A stretch of 64,000 nucleotides of DNA from Brachycybe producta (lineage: Eukaryota > Arthropoda > Diplopoda > Playtdesmida > Andrognathidae), in the NCBI GenBank assembly GCA_036925085.1, contig JAUPFP010000013.1:497001-561000 (forward strand). Direction: 5' to 3'. Made by a program: the position numbers and the translations under genes. Position 1 is the stretch's first letter. Every line of letters begins with the position of its first letter. The notes under the pieces are model-generated. The model did no database searches. It saw only the letters and a program-made list of their open reading frames with translations, and was not told the DNA's origin. Positions 24,701 to 36,896 of the stretch are shown in pieces.

Positions 24701-25711
24701 TTTGTTTAATTTTAGTTTGGTGTTTTAAGGCATATAAACATAGAAATACATATAAATAATTCAATTACTCTGGTAGTTTTTAAAACACTTTCAAATGCTT
24801 TTTCGTGTTGTTTCTAAAATACAAAATAACCAGAGATAACAACAAATCGTAACCCATCTCATACTTCGTATCACCGATCTTTTCGTAGACGGCCTTAAGC
24901 ACGAAAATGAATTTCTCCTCCTTAAAACTCAATCCAAGAAGTCCCTAAATAAAAAAAAAAACAACCAAATAACGCAAATTACAAAAAAAGCAAACAAATA
25001 TAACCATGAATCAAATGACAACCTTAAGCTGCGTGGCTGAAATAATGAGAGCCGCGGCCGAAGAAAACCCACTTATAACTGGCAATGATATAAAATCGAT
25101 CAAGAACCCTTAGAAGACGAAAAAAACAACGTTAAAATGATTCGAATATTAAAAACGTGAAATTCGTATAAGGAAGAGCAGCATTTACCTAAATTCAAGA
25201 CGACAAAAAGGAGCTCGATGACTCCGCAAAGAAAACTGAGCGCAACGGCATAAGCTGGGCCACCGGTTTCAACTTGTTGTGCCGTAAGGAGTGCAATGAT
25301 GGCCGTGGGACCGATGTTGATTTCTCGTGTGCTACCAAGAAGGCAATAGATGAAGCAGCCCATAAAAGCCGTATAAAGACCATACTTTAAAAAATACGAA
25401 AAAATATGCAAACTGGCTGATTAAAAAAAATTGGCTGCCATCATCTCGATCGTCATTCGATAAAAGTATATATTTTACTTGTAAAGGTAGAGCAGCAACG
25501 GCGGCATATGCTATTCCTTGCGGAATTGCAGTAAGACCCACCGTGACGCCAGCGATTACGTCGGATTGAAACGAACTGACGGAATACGTTCGAAGAAAGT
25601 CGATGATGGGCAACTTTCTTCGTAAGGAAGCCGTACTGCAGCTGGACTTCCATTCCTTTCTTAACCATTGGTGTAACAGCATCCAAGAGTTATTCTCCGG
25701 TGCAGGAGTTC
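18748..25711 (-). CDS. SLC26A11: SLC26A11-like sodium-independent sulfate/anion transporter, 18 exons
   Basis: SLC26A11 is a multipass membrane anion (sulfate/chloride) transporter. Exons in transcript order: 25479-25711, 25189-25384, 25023-25108, 24865-24944, 23515-23569, 23156-23419, 22996-23068, 22861-22905, 22438-22498, 21898-21953, 21664-21804, 21532-21590, 21374-21457, 20175-20274, 20016-20086, 19874-19939, 19700-19787, 18748-19082 (stop TAA 18750-18748). All junctions are GT..AG and keep one frame over 696 codons. Diagnostic stretches: DVIAGVTVGLTAIPQ, YGLYTAFMGCFIY (sulfate-transporter signature), STREINIGPTAIIALL, TARNALVVIVASIVAY and FKYIPKSSLSAVIISAVV. The membrane domain is roughly residues 1-477 of the visible part and the STAS domain 478-585 (ending HFTSVEEFEALVEG). 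The final exon adds a ~110-residue polar tail, longer than the human protein's. Donors are sometimes weak (GTTAGA, GTTTGA, GTCAGT). The first exon shown begins mid-codon (phase 1), so an upstream exon exists. Confidence 0.93.
19126..19665. mobile_element. Family-X MITE filling the last SLC26A11 intron
   Basis: Left arm CTCGAACTTTGGTTATTCTG, TTTTAGAAACTAGAATGGCA; right arm AAAGATATCAACATGAAAAT, CAGCTACCCTTCTAGTTCAT, GAATAACCAGAATTCGAAAA. The host intron is 19083-19699, so the element leaves only ~35-45 bases on each side. Confidence 0.75.
20725..21005. mobile_element. Family-X MITE in an SLC26A11 intron
   Basis: TGTTTTAGAAACTACAATGA, TCACTTGAGGGTATTTTCAT, GTTGATAACTTTTCAAATAA and the inverted GACCGATATCAATATGCAAA, CTACCCAGTGATTCTAGTTT. 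Host intron 20275-21373. Confidence 0.65.
22560..22830. mobile_element. Family-X MITE in an SLC26A11 intron
   Basis: GTTGTTCTGCGTTTCAGGAA, GTTTTAGAAAGGAAGAAGGG and inverted ACCCTTAAGTGACTGAGCTA, GCCCGTCTAGTTTCTAAAAC. Host intron 22499-22860 is mostly this element. Confidence 0.65.
24725..24850. mobile_element. Family-X half element beside an SLC26A11 donor
   Basis: ATTCAATTACTCTGGTAGTT, TTTAAAACACTTTCAAATGC and AAAATAACCAGAGATAACAA match the right arm only. The repeat reaches within ~15 bases of the donor at 24864. Confidence 0.55.
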
Positions 25712-27124
25712 CTTTTAAGAGTCAAGAAGAAAGAAATCTCACAATTAAAATTAAAACTTGAAATTTGTCTCCGTAATATATATGTGAGTTTGATAATGAA
25801 GGTGTGTCAAATAAAACATAAAAAAGTATAAAGATCCGCCGCATTTTCAAAAGATTTCATTGAAAGCTCAAATTTAATGTAAATAATAATGCAATAAAAT
25901 TAAATCCTTAAAAGTGTTCACAGTCAGCAATATTGTTATGTAAATTTTTATTCAAACATAAGAATCAGCTACGAAATGAGATTTTCAACAAACTTGTCAA
26001 AGTTAAATAACTTTAATTTAAACCTTATTTAACAACAGAATAAAGACAATTATCTTAAGTGCAAATTTCAAATAAACGTCTAAAAGTGTAAAATCAGCCC
26101 TTCATCCAAATCACTCGACAAATTTTTAAATCACACCAATTCTTAGATATAAAAATAATAAAATATTTTAAAAAATCAGATATTTTTTGTTTTTTTAAAT
26201 TTAAATATAAATATTATTTTAAAATGTTCATTATTATCTAAAGTTAATTACAGTGTCGGTAGTTGAGAATCAACTTTTACATTTCAATATCAATTAGACA
26301 TTAAGTAATCTTAAGTAATTATGTAAATTACTTCTTTTTTTATCAAATTACTTAATTTCCCGTTTTTTAATTTTGTTTTTAAAGACAAAAAATATAAGTT
26401 AACTTTTAAGTTTCGTTTAATTTAAAATTTAAAGTTCAGCATTATCTAACGTTAATTATTTATAGTGTATGTGGCTGAGAATTCCCTCTTGTAATTATGC
26501 AAATTACATAATACTTAATTGAAATTTAAATATTTTTTTAACACAAATCTTATTTTACAAGGTAATGAAAATGTTCAAACCGTGAAAAACACTAATTTAC
26601 TAGTAATTCACTAGTAAAACTTACAAAAACAACCCAATCTACACAAAAATAAAACTGAAACAACTTTACGTATATTCGCTCGTTTGGATAAAAACTTTGC
26701 ACAATGACTGAAATAGAATTGGTGACTACGTAAATTGTCGTGTGAAGCATGGATCATTAAGTCATTATCCACTTTGACTGAATGTCACTGTATATTTCGC
26801 AACTCTTAAAAAAACAATTTGCAAATCTTTTTTTCAAAAAAAAAAAAAATAAAAAATACAAAGATTTCAATAATAAAATTTTACATCCGTATTTTAAACA
26901 ATATTTTCTTTAAAATTTGAATAATACAAAATGAAATACACCCAAAAAAATTAAGTGAAACAATGGCCCCTCAATAATATTAGTCGCATATTCATAAGTT
27001 CATTACCCTTTTACGTGAAAAAAAAAATCAAGAAATTTATTTTCATGAAAAGTTGTGAAATCCATGAAATAAATTTAATAAAACTATAATTGCATCATTT
27101 TACGTTATTAACTTTATATACTAA

Positions 27125-27607
27125 CTAGTGGGGTAACCCGCCATAAATGACGGGAGCAAAATTCACAGGCAATTAATTGTGCCCAGCATTAGAATTTCTT
27201 TTCCTCCGCCCTTTTATGACGTCAGACCAAGTAACAAACCCAATTAGAAATTGATGACGTTCATAAAAGGGCGGAGGAAAAGAAATTCTAATGCTGGGCA
27301 CAATTGCCTGTGATAAACTGTAGTTTAATTTTGCTACTATTATCCCCTCCCCTTTTTATATTTGAAAGAGAAAATGATTTTTCACTTTCTCTGGTGTGCG
27401 CATGCGCGTCGTTTGTTCCTTTCATTTCAGTTTCAGTCACCCCTCCCACTTTTTCTTTCTCCCCTTCTACACTTTCCAACCTTTTCCCCTCTACAATTTA
27501 ATATCATGGGGAGTGTGCAACATACTGTATAGTTGACCTTGAGAGAAAAAGTGGTTCATTCATTTAAATTTATATAAATTCCGATGTTACACACACACAC
27601 ACACACG
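27125..27607 (-). mobile_element. Non-autonomous Helitron, copy a (with internal palindrome)
   Basis: On the minus strand the element ends in a near-perfect hairpin (CCCGTCATTTATGGCGGG), 8 bases, then CTAG followed by T, as Helitron 3' ends do. It carries the 'ACAGGC' palindrome at 27165-27311, then ATAAAAAGGGGAGG and GCGCATGCGC. The 5' end runs into an (AC)n stretch and is not defined. Confidence 0.75.
27165..27311. repeat. 'ACAGGC' palindrome carried inside Helitron copy a
   Basis: ACAGGCAATTAATTGTGCCC to GGGCACAATTGCCTGT, long inverted arms with TTTCTTTTCCTCCGCCCTTT and its inverse, CRE TGACGTCA in the middle. Confidence 0.75.
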
Positions 27608-28357
27608 GCTTAATATATATATAATAATAATAATATATAATAATAGTACACATGATTATTTCTGACATAATGTGACTAATGATTGTAGAATAATTAATTC
27701 GACATAGTGTTTGAATGAAGTTACACTTATAATAAATTTACAAAATTGAACATAAAAAAATCCATTTATTCAAAAATAAAACAGATTCCAAAAACTTTGA
27801 AGAAAAAATTGACACAAATGGTAAAATTAAACATGTGTAAAATACTCCTAGGAACCAATTACAATCACCATTTTTTTTTTGTTTATGGTTATGTATGGTT
27901 TAAATAAATTTCACATTTTTTTGAAATATTTGAAACTTATGTCATGTGAAATTTCAATGAAATGAAATATTTCACACATAGTTCACGTGAAATATTTTGA
28001 ACAATGGCATATCACTAACTACAACTATTTGCAACAATTAGTATTAATTACTATTAACTACAAACTACCATTAACTATTAGAAATGTTGCTACACTCTGA
28101 TACAAATTTTAATTTTAAAAGTGTTTTGAATTTATTTAAAATAATATGTAAAAAAAAAGTATGAATTTTTTTTAAGAACATGAATAATAATTATCGTATA
28201 AGAGGAAAAGTAAACTGCAGGATTTTCCAAACATTATAAAAGGCTAATTACCTCTAATTAAAGTACCCAGAATTTGTTTTAATTACCAACACAATTAGCA
28301 CCTTAAACAGACAGTGGGCGTTTTGGCAAGTCCAAAACTTGCACTGTTTAATTAACT

Positions 28358-28497
28358 TAGGGTCATATTCTTAATGATTCCTAAGTCAAACGCAGTGTTA
28401 AACTAATAACTGGTTGTTAGGAAGTTTTAACTAAAAGTTGATTAGTTTAGTACTAGCTTTGACTTAGCATTCGTTAAATCCTATTTCTCGAACATAA
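28358..28497. mobile_element. Fold-back MITE (family 12), copy 1
   Basis: AGGGTCATATTCTTAATGAT, CTAAGTCAAA and TTAAACTA are inverted as TAGTTTAGTACTAGC, TTTGACTTAG. ~140 bp, non-coding. Confidence 0.55.
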
Positions 28498-29654
28498 AAA
28501 GCAATTCTACCCGATTACAAAATTCACTAATTAATAGGAATTAATAAATTGGCAACAATAAAGTGGTCAATTTGTGGTTGCAAATTATTATTGCGATTTA
28601 GCCTACTAATTACTAATTTGCATCTTAATTATCTCTAATAGTGTTTTGGAGCTTAAGAGCTTAAAGACACACTCCAGAGTTGCACGTAACATAAGAAATG
28701 GTCAATTTTGCGAATCCGAAGTTGCTCAAATGGGTCGCGCAACCAAACAGCAATTCGGAACGCAATGAAAAAGGGTTAAAATCTGAAGAACATTTTAAAG
28801 AATACACACAATTTTTCTTAAAGCTCACAGATGTTTCCTGAAGAACAAAAAAAAATATATCTAAAAAAAAAGTTCTAAAAATATCCGGAAACTTGAAATT
28901 TCTAATTACTAAGAGGTTTTCATTTTTCATAAAAAGAACTTTAACGTTTACTCTTGTTATTTTCTTTAAAATCATTATTGCATAACAAATTCTAAAGCAA
29001 CAGCCTGGAAATTCCGTTAACAATAACCTGCTAATTCGAAATTCTGCGTCACATAGACTTACGAAAAGAACTTGGCGCCATTAATAATAATTGGAGATCT
29101 AAGCTTTTTGACGTTCGAACTGAAAAATCTTTAAAGGCCCTAGAGCCTCATTACCGAAATGGAATAAAGTCTGTCACATGACAGTAATATGTCATATTTA
29201 GCTAATAAGAGCTTTAACAGTCTCAAATGCAAATTAAAAAATATCACAATGACAAATATTGAGTGTTGTACAACATAGTGACGTCAAAATTGACCGCACT
29301 TAAAGATGTTAGTAACCAGGCCTTCCTTTTAACACGAAACTATTTAGATTAAAAGATTACCTTTGTTTGGTGGAGGTAAGAATTTTTTTTATTATTTCAA
29401 TGAAAAATTTGAAGAAAAAAAAACAAATTATGATGTTATTTATAGTTGGAAAATTTAATAAAATGTCATATAAGGTATATCATTTATTAAAAATTAAATG
29501 GTATTTTTTAAATTAAATAAAAAAAACCTTTAAATGAAGATTAATCTGGCTTTTTTGCTAAAAAATTCAATTATTTGCAACGTTTCAAATGAAGAAAAAT
29601 CAAGCCTTAGAAGTAAATATTTATTTCGTCATTTGTGTTTCTGTTATAAAATGA

Positions 29655-30232
29655 CTAGTGGGGTAACCCGTCATAAATGACGGGAGCAAAATTCACAGGC
29701 AATTGTGCCCTGCATTAGAATTTCTTTTCCTCCGGCCTTTTATGACGTCAGACCAAGTAACAAACCAATTAGAAATTGATGACGTTCATAAAAGGTCGGA
29801 GCAAAATAAATTCTAATGCTGGGCACAATTGCCTGTGATAAACTGTAGTTTAATTTTGCTACTATTATCCCCCCCCCCCTTTTTTATATTTGAAAGAGAA
29901 AATGAGTTTTTCATTTTCTCTGGTGTGCGCTTGCGCGTCGTTTGTTCCTTTTTTACTCCTTTCATTTCAATTTCAGTCACCCTCCCTCTCTCCCCCTTTC
30001 CTCTACACTTTCCAACCTTTTCCTCTCCACATCTCTCTCTCTCTCTCCCCTTCTACACTTTCCAACCTTTTCCCCTCTCCAATTTAATATCATGGGGTTC
30101 TTGGATGGGGAGTGTACAACATACAGTATAGTTCACCTTGAGAAAAAAAGCGGTTCATTTATTCTTTTAAATTTATATAAATTCCGACGTGGTTCAAGGT
30201 TTATACAGCGTTAAACACACACACACACACAT
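29655..30232 (-). mobile_element. Non-autonomous Helitron, copy b (with the same palindrome)
   Basis: Same structure as copy a: CTAG end at 29655-29658 (minus strand, followed by T), hairpin CCCGTCATTTATGACGGG, palindrome at 29695-29836, pyrimidine-rich CTCTCTCTCTCC region, 5' side ending in (AC)n. Copies a and b share the palindrome at the same internal place, so they descend from one composite parent. Confidence 0.75.
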
Positions 30233-31600
30233 ACATATATATACATACATAGACATACACAGACATACATAGTAGATATGGGCTGTGTCTGGAAACTTAA
30301 GAAAACGTTATTTTCTGTAAATCAAAGGCAGCATCTGAGAACAACATGTAGGCGAGCAAGGCCTTCTTTAAAGAAAAAAAATGTTCGGGAATTTTGCTTG
30401 GTCCACACTGACCCTTCAAAAGAAAGCAATCCAACTTGCTTTCTTGAGAAGATTAAAATTTAGAATATATAAATATTCAGTATGAAGGTCAGAACGTAAA
30501 GAATGTGTTCAGGTCGACGTCATGTTTGCACCATAGTCTTCCTCACATATGAGACTTTCATATTTGAGAAGAAAATGGTGCAATCAAGTACAGTACTAGA
30601 TATGAAAATTTTTTTTAAAAAAAAAATTGTCTAAGGTGGCAGAGCAATCAATCACCCTGCTAGGTACTTTAATACGCCGTAAAGAAATAGGCTTTTTAGT
30701 TGGCGGACACTATCATTATATCAAAGTTGAAAATTAAGCAATAAAAATGTTTTACAGCCATTTTTAACTTCCACGTTTGAATAATTACCAACAATTACAC
30801 AATGGTGAATTAGAAACGACCATTTGCTTAGAATTGCATTGCAAGAATACCATATAAATATTAAAGCCGCAATAGAGGATGACTTACAAAGAAAGGGTCA
30901 CCTGACACCTGATGAAACAATATAAATTCTTAAAAGCTTTCTTTATTTATCCTTTGTTAAAAAAAAAAACTTGGCATTAGAAAACGACTATTAATTACTT
31001 ATTACTTACGAACAATTAATTACTAAACTAGAGAAATGAATACAACAATCAAATCGGATAATCACACTTAAATCCGAAGTATCGCTGCACCTTATACAGT
31101 GTATATTTCAGAAGGTTCCTTTCAAATTTCCTCCTAATTATTATAGAAATAATATTGTGTTATCAATTTGTACAAAAAATATTTTTAAAACTTGCTAAAA
31201 AAATTAAGATAATAAATATAGCAATATATATTAAGATGTATTGCAATTAAGCTAAAAGTTATTTTTGTTTAGCAATGAGAGTTTTTCAAATTAATCGAAA
31301 CAATTTTACTTTTTTGTACCCATGCCAAATATTACTAATCATAAAAAAGTTTATTTTTAAAAGATATCCTCATGAACATACTTTATGTATATATTCACCC
31401 ACTAACTTTTAGCATTTTTCCTTAAAGTTGCATCACTTGGACGTAAAACCAGCTAAACGTCAAGTATAGTGCTTCCGTATGTACAGTAGGCTACTAAAAA
31501 AAAAATACACGGTCCGCCTATATATTGTGCAAAACGAGAGTTCACCCAAACTTGCCATTTTTGTCATTCAAAGAAGCCAAGCAACATAAAAATAAAAGAA

Positions 31601-31833
31601 CACACAGGCGATTTTTGAAAGACTTTTTGCCGACAAAATGAAGTCGAAGAGTCGCGAGGCTGTCGTCACAAAGTATTTTCTATTGAAGGACGGCAACCTT
31701 GGCACAGAGGCGGCATTTAACTACTTGCCAAGGTTAACGACTTTCCATAGAAAACAAATTGCATCGACATCCCCGCGACCCTTCGACTTCATGTTTTTCA
31801 CCGAAAAGTCTTTCAAATGTCGCCTATGTGTGT
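31601..31833. mobile_element. Fold-back MITE, ~230 bp, CACACAGGCGA ends
   Basis: CACACAGGCGATTTTTGAAA, GTCGAAGAGTCGCG and inverted CGCGACCCTTCGAC, TTTCAAATGTCGCCTATGTG. A 65-codon open frame across it is a by-product of the arms. Confidence 0.7.
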
Positions 31834-32352
31834 AATAACTGTATTTTGATTAGCTCCAGAAAACGCAATTTGATTTAAAAAGCGTGTGTCCGACTGTGGC
31901 CAAACACAATTAAATAGTACGCATACCTACAAACAGGATGTGTAGGATGCTTGTGTTGCATGTAGCCAGCCAGTGGCATCAGATCACAATTGATAGGAAT
32001 TTTCAAACATAGCTTTTGAATTTCTTACTAAGAGTTCACATGGAACATTAAGAAAGGAATGTCACAGCTTTCCAAAAATCAACCAACCTAGTATGATATG
32101 CCTACACAAAGGTCACAAACAGGGTTCGACAGGAATGTACTACATTTTGAAAATACGTTTTTGTATTAAACATAAAATATTATTTTGATATCAGAAATAT
32201 AGGGTGGTCCAGAAGTTCCTGACAGAACCAGCCTGTACATTTATTATAGTAGGCTATTGTTTAAATAAAACAACAAATTGCGCTTTGTGTTGGCCCTATC
32301 GAATTATTTAAATACAAAATTGCAATTTGTTGTTTGTATTTTCAAATACGTT

Positions 32353-32490
32353 TTAGGGTGGTATTCTTAATGACTGCTATTGTCAAAGGTATAGTACTAA
32401 ATTCACCTACTTTGATATGAACAGTCCTATCAAAAGCTCATTAGTTTAGCACTTATCTTTGACTTTGCAATCATTAAGAAATACGAAACC
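32353..32490. mobile_element. Fold-back MITE (family 12), copy 2
   Basis: TTAGGGTGGTATTCTTAATG, TCAAAGGTATAGTACTAAA and TTTAGCACTTATCTTTGA, CATTAAGAAATAC are inverted; same layout as 28358-28497. Confidence 0.55.
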
Positions 32491-34276
32491 GCACATAACG
32501 TGTATGACAATATTAAGTCATATAATAAGCTACTTTTTGTCATATCATAGTCTTGTTAGCAATGAGGTCCCCGTATGACAATAATATACCATGCTGTACA
32601 ATAAATAATAATCAATGGCAGTCATAAAATATATGAAAGTATTTGTCATTTAATTTTGTTTTCTAATTTGCGACTGTTACAAGATTGTGAGCTAGATATG
32701 ACAGCATTTACCTTACCACGAGGTTAGGTTACCTGTATGTTAGTTGTTATAATGACCCTCTAAGATAAAATCAAAATTCCATTGCAATAACAGCGTAACA
32801 GATGATGGCCGACAGTGGATAAACTCCTTCCATCTCAGTAATAAAACACTGCTATCTAATATTCAAATTGAAATGTACAATAGGCTTCTCAATCAAGAAA
32901 AAGTCATAAAATTGTGACAATCATACCTTATGATATCACTGCTTGCGCACTATTTGTTTTAAACCTGCCTAATATATTGTACACCAATCAATGGTGGTTA
33001 TATGACAATATATGTCATAATAATATTTTGTTCATTTTCTTTTGTGATTTGTTTCAAGGTTATGAGTTAGATATGATAGTCTTATTGTATTTCTGTAATG
33101 AGGCTCAAGAAATATACTTCCTATAATTACTACATGTAACTATAATTAGATTTCGCATATAACCTTTAATTATATAACATTTTTATGCAAGTTGTGAAAT
33201 TTCTTTTAGCTACTCTGCATATTTACATTTGTTTAGAAAGAGAAAAGTAAAATAATGTTATTCAAATCAAAATATTTGAAAACGATTGTAAACAAAAAAA
33301 AACAATTTCCTGTCAATTTATATTTCATGTAAAGTAATAAAACATTTTTATAGCCCTTTTATATATCACGTATTCATTCAATTTGTTGTTATTTTATATT
33401 CCACAAATGTGTTAATGGCACTTTCTATCAAAAACAAATTTGTTTTGTCTTGATTCAAACATCTGATATGATAATAATAATAATATAAAAAAATAGACGG
33501 ATTTCAAAACACAATACAAATTTTTCGTTTTCCGGAATAAAATTATTCCATGTTCATGTTTTGAAGGTTATAACATGATAATGAGTTGTTTTTTGGTGGA
33601 AAATTCTTGAAATAATAATAAATTATAATTTCTTACCTCCAACAGCCATTTATTTTACACTTTTTTTTTTGGTAAAAAAAAAAATCACCTCCGATATTAT
33701 TTTTTAAAAAAAAAATGTCTTCAAGAAAAGATAAAATAATTCAATTCATCATTTGACCGAAAATGAAATTTTTCAAATAAATTTATCAAGATTCTTCAAT
33801 TAAAATTGTGATAAGCAAAAAAAAACTGACTGATGTTCAATTATCAATATTAGATAGAAAAATTATTAAAAAATCATATTTCATATATCAATGAAAATTT
33901 AAACAAAAAAAAGAAAGTTGCGTAGGAAGCACAATAATAATAAAAAACCGCTAAACAATCCAATGAAATGTTTTCAAGTGAAGTGGAAGAAGGTGAGAGC
34001 AAATTGAAGAAGATATAAATAACAGAAGGGAGAAGAGGGGGCATTAATCCTCCTCCCCCTCATTGCCTTCTTATACCAATTGGCTACAAATCCATTCATT
34101 CGAAGAAGGTTTCACCGTCACATGTCATCATCATCTTATTTGACAAATACAAAATTGTACACCAGCCAAAGTGTATATATTAATCAGTAATCATACTAAT
34201 CAATCACTTATCAATTGTATATTTGTCATTATTACTAGTTGATTTAAAAAAAAATCATATATATGTCAATACTGTC

Positions 34277-34483
34277 AATAATTATTTGTTGATTCTTCCA
34301 AAATAGTCTCATCTTAAAAACAATTTTTTAAGAATATTAAAAAACAAATTCTAGATTAAAACAAATTTATTCATTTTAAAATTTATATAACGAGGAGAAT
34401 TGATTTTTTAATATTCTTAAAAAATCGTTTTTAAGATAATTTTAAATGAGACCATTTTGGAAAAATCAACAAATAATTATTAT
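34277..34483. mobile_element. AT-rich fold-back, ~205 bp
   Basis: AATAATTATTTGTTGATTCT, CCAAAATAGTCTCAT, TTTTTTAAGAATATTAAAAA are inverted in the right arm (TTAATATTCTTAAAAAA, ATGAGACCATTTTGG, ATCAACAAATAATTAT). Confidence 0.7.
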
Positions 34484-34513
34484 AAAAAAAAATAGTCAAG
34501 AACTTCAAATATA

Positions 34514-34716
34514 GTTGCTGTCAATCTGCGGAATCAGTTAATCTGCAGATTACCTATTCGATATGCAAAACAACAACCAACATACATGCTAGTGAATCTG
34601 CAAAATTCAACAACTGAAATAATGCATTGAATTTTGCAGATTCACAAACAGTTTGGTGGTTTTCCAGATTGCCTAGGCAATCTGCAGATTGACTGATTCC
34701 GCACATTGGCAGTAAC
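34514..34716. mobile_element. Fold-back MITE, GTTGCTGTCAATCTGCGGAAT ends
   Basis: GTTGCTGTCAATCTGCGGAA and TTCCGCACATTGGCAGTAAC are inverted; inner words AATCTGCAGATT and GAATCTGCAAAATTCAA pair as well. Confidence 0.75.
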
Positions 34717-35326
34717 GTATATAATTATCAATTGATTAAAACAATGTAAAGATTTCGAATTATGAGCGTGTAAAGTACTCCAACAAGATAAATTTACAAT
34801 GTAGTAAATTGAAAGATTGCAATTGATTACAATTATTCGAATAATTACAGTTATAAATCAATCACTGACTAAGGGAAAAATCACACACGTTGAAAAACCA
34901 CCAGAAAATAGAAATAGAAATATTCTGTGTTCCCTTGTATTCAGAGATATAGGATGGCACTTCTAATAACGTACTGCCTTACAAAGTGAAATTCAGTGGG
35001 CTTTCCTTTAGCGTTCGTTATCTCACTGGCTATTTTTCTCGCACGATTCCGTGCAAGAAATAACTTGGATATTGTCGTGAAAATTGCAGTTTCTTGCAAC
35101 AACAAAAAACAAAGATCAGCATTTTCTGTAAGACTACTGGCGTGCCAGAAACCACTTGCAAGAGTATTACCACCTTCGCAACTGTAATTAATTCAAGGAC
35201 ACACTGCAGTGAATTTTGCTTTAAATATTGCCAATGTTATTGCCACTTTAGGGAAGAATAACACACACAATGAATAAAATCCGACTGAATTTCAACTTTG
35301 TAAGCAATTTAGCAGAAGCGCCTTAT

Positions 35327-35492
35327 ACAGGCATGTAAAGACATGGAGATATAACCGTTTGCCCCGCCCTTTTATAAGCGTCAGACCAAATATCAACCAA
35401 TTGGAGATTAAAACGGGCGGGGCATGTGACGTCAGACCACATAACAAACCAATTAGAAGTTGCTGGTCCTGATAAAAGGAGCGGGGCAAACG
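35327..35492. mobile_element. 'ACAGGC' palindrome element (family 3), copy
   Basis: ACAGGCATG at the left, GCCCCGCCCTTTTATAAGCG, AAACGGGCGGGGCATGTGAC, and GGAGCGGGGCAAACG at the right. It is directly followed by a perfect hairpin at 35493-35549. Confidence 0.7.
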
Positions 35493-35549
35493 ACTGTATC
35501 TTACTGTTTTTACTAGCCGCACAGGCTAGTAAAAACAGTAAGATACAGT
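35493..35549. repeat. Perfect hairpin, 26-bp stem, 5-base loop
   Basis: ACTGTATCTTACTGTTTTTA.. (35493-35518) is inverted exactly at 35524-35549, loop GCACA. Confidence 0.93.
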
Positions 35550-36539
35550 GCAAAGGACCATAGAAAAATTTCGGATTTTAGATTTTTAGCTCTGTTTTCT
35601 TGTGGGTTTTCGGTTATGTGATTTTTCCCTTACTGAAATGTTTTAGTAAGTGTTGCAACTTGCAAGCGAGATAATTTTAGGTTATACCTGGAGGAACATT
35701 TTTTTTAGCCCTTTAGCAAATTACGACATAGCCCAGGCCTTCATAATATGCAATCCGTGACGAATTTAGGAAATAATTGTATGTTAGTTTTTGTTTTAAA
35801 AAATATAATTATGTGAAAGTTGGGAGTTGTTATTGAAAATTGACAAAAAAACATAATTTAACTCCTGTGCTTAACTATCAAAGTGTTTATATTTATATAA
35901 TATTTTTTAATTTATATTTTTGTGGGCTGTTGATTTTCTCTCAGCAAGCTGCTGCTGTCCCTTAGGCTCTGCGACTTTCTAGCGACCTCTGGAAGACGGT
36001 TCCGATTGCTTTCTCAAATAACTAGCACTGATATAACCGTTAGTAAACTTAATGGCAGGAGGCAGAGTAAATACATAAATGCGTTGGGGAGAGATAATGG
36101 GAATTTATCAGGTAGTGTATCACCTATTTTAAAGACCTATAATGTCTACTTTCCGTTTTAGCTGCTTTTGGTTGTTTCGTTTTGGTTCCAGGAAATGTAG
36201 CTAGACGTAAATTTCAATGGTAAAATGGCATGTCTAATGAAGTTCTATTTAATTGGTATATGACTGGTTGAAGATGAGTAAAATTAAGTATTGATGAGTC
36301 TCATCAGTAATCAGTGACACATAAAAATGTTCAATAACAATCTTCATCATTGACATTCTCAATAGCATATCATTCTAGCAAAACTCCAATCTTAAAGGAT
36401 GTGTATTGGACAAAAGAAACCAACTTTAGTCTAACATACAGAGTGTCCCAAAATGTATACACACTTTGGTTGTTAATACCTGTCATGGTTATTTTTCAAA
36501 TTCAATTTTATTATATACTATATATATATATATATAATA

Positions 36540-36896
36540 TCCCAGGTCTGTGTGTGTGTGTGTGTGTGTGGAGTAACAAAACCTTGAAGCACGTCGGAAT
36601 TTATATAAATTTAAATAAATGAAGAAATGAACAGCTTTTTTTTTCTCAAGGTCAACTATATGTTGCACCTTTCTCATCCAAGAACCCCATGATATTAAAT
36701 TGGAGAGGGGGGAAAAGGTTGGAAAGTGTAGAAGGGGGGGATAGAGGGAGATAGAGAGAGAGAAACGTGGAGGGGGAAAAAGTGAGAGGGGTGACTGAAA
36801 TTGAAATGAAAGGAGTAAAAAAGGAACAAACGACGCGCATGCGCACAATTGCTTGTGAATTTTGCTCCCGTCATTTATGACGGGTTACCCCACTAG
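36540..36896 (+). mobile_element. Non-autonomous Helitron, copy c, both ends visible (357 bp)
   Basis: Begins TCCCAGGTCTGTGTG after an A, ends with hairpin CCCGTCA-TTTA-TGACGGG (36867-36884), a 12-base tail TTACCCCACTAG and a following T. TC start, CTRR end, 3' hairpin and A/T insertion site are the Helitron hallmarks. No Rep/helicase gene is present. Confidence 0.85.

Noticed and set aside
28661-29023. 120-codon minus-strand frame in presumed intron 1
   Set aside because: It includes a dispersed repeat (CACTCCAGAGTTxCAC also near 46955) and has no recognisable domain or splice context.
29829-30214. Pyrimidine-rich open frames (SLSLSPSTLSNLF-like peptides), also at 27.3, 36.5 and 47.1 kb
   Set aside because: All lie in the same internal region of the Helitron copies and reflect its CT-rich composition.
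34996-35187. Short plus-strand frame with a hydrophobic start
   Set aside because: No ATG-led homologous protein recognised; neighbouring sequence is a dispersed repeat also found at ~41.9 kb.
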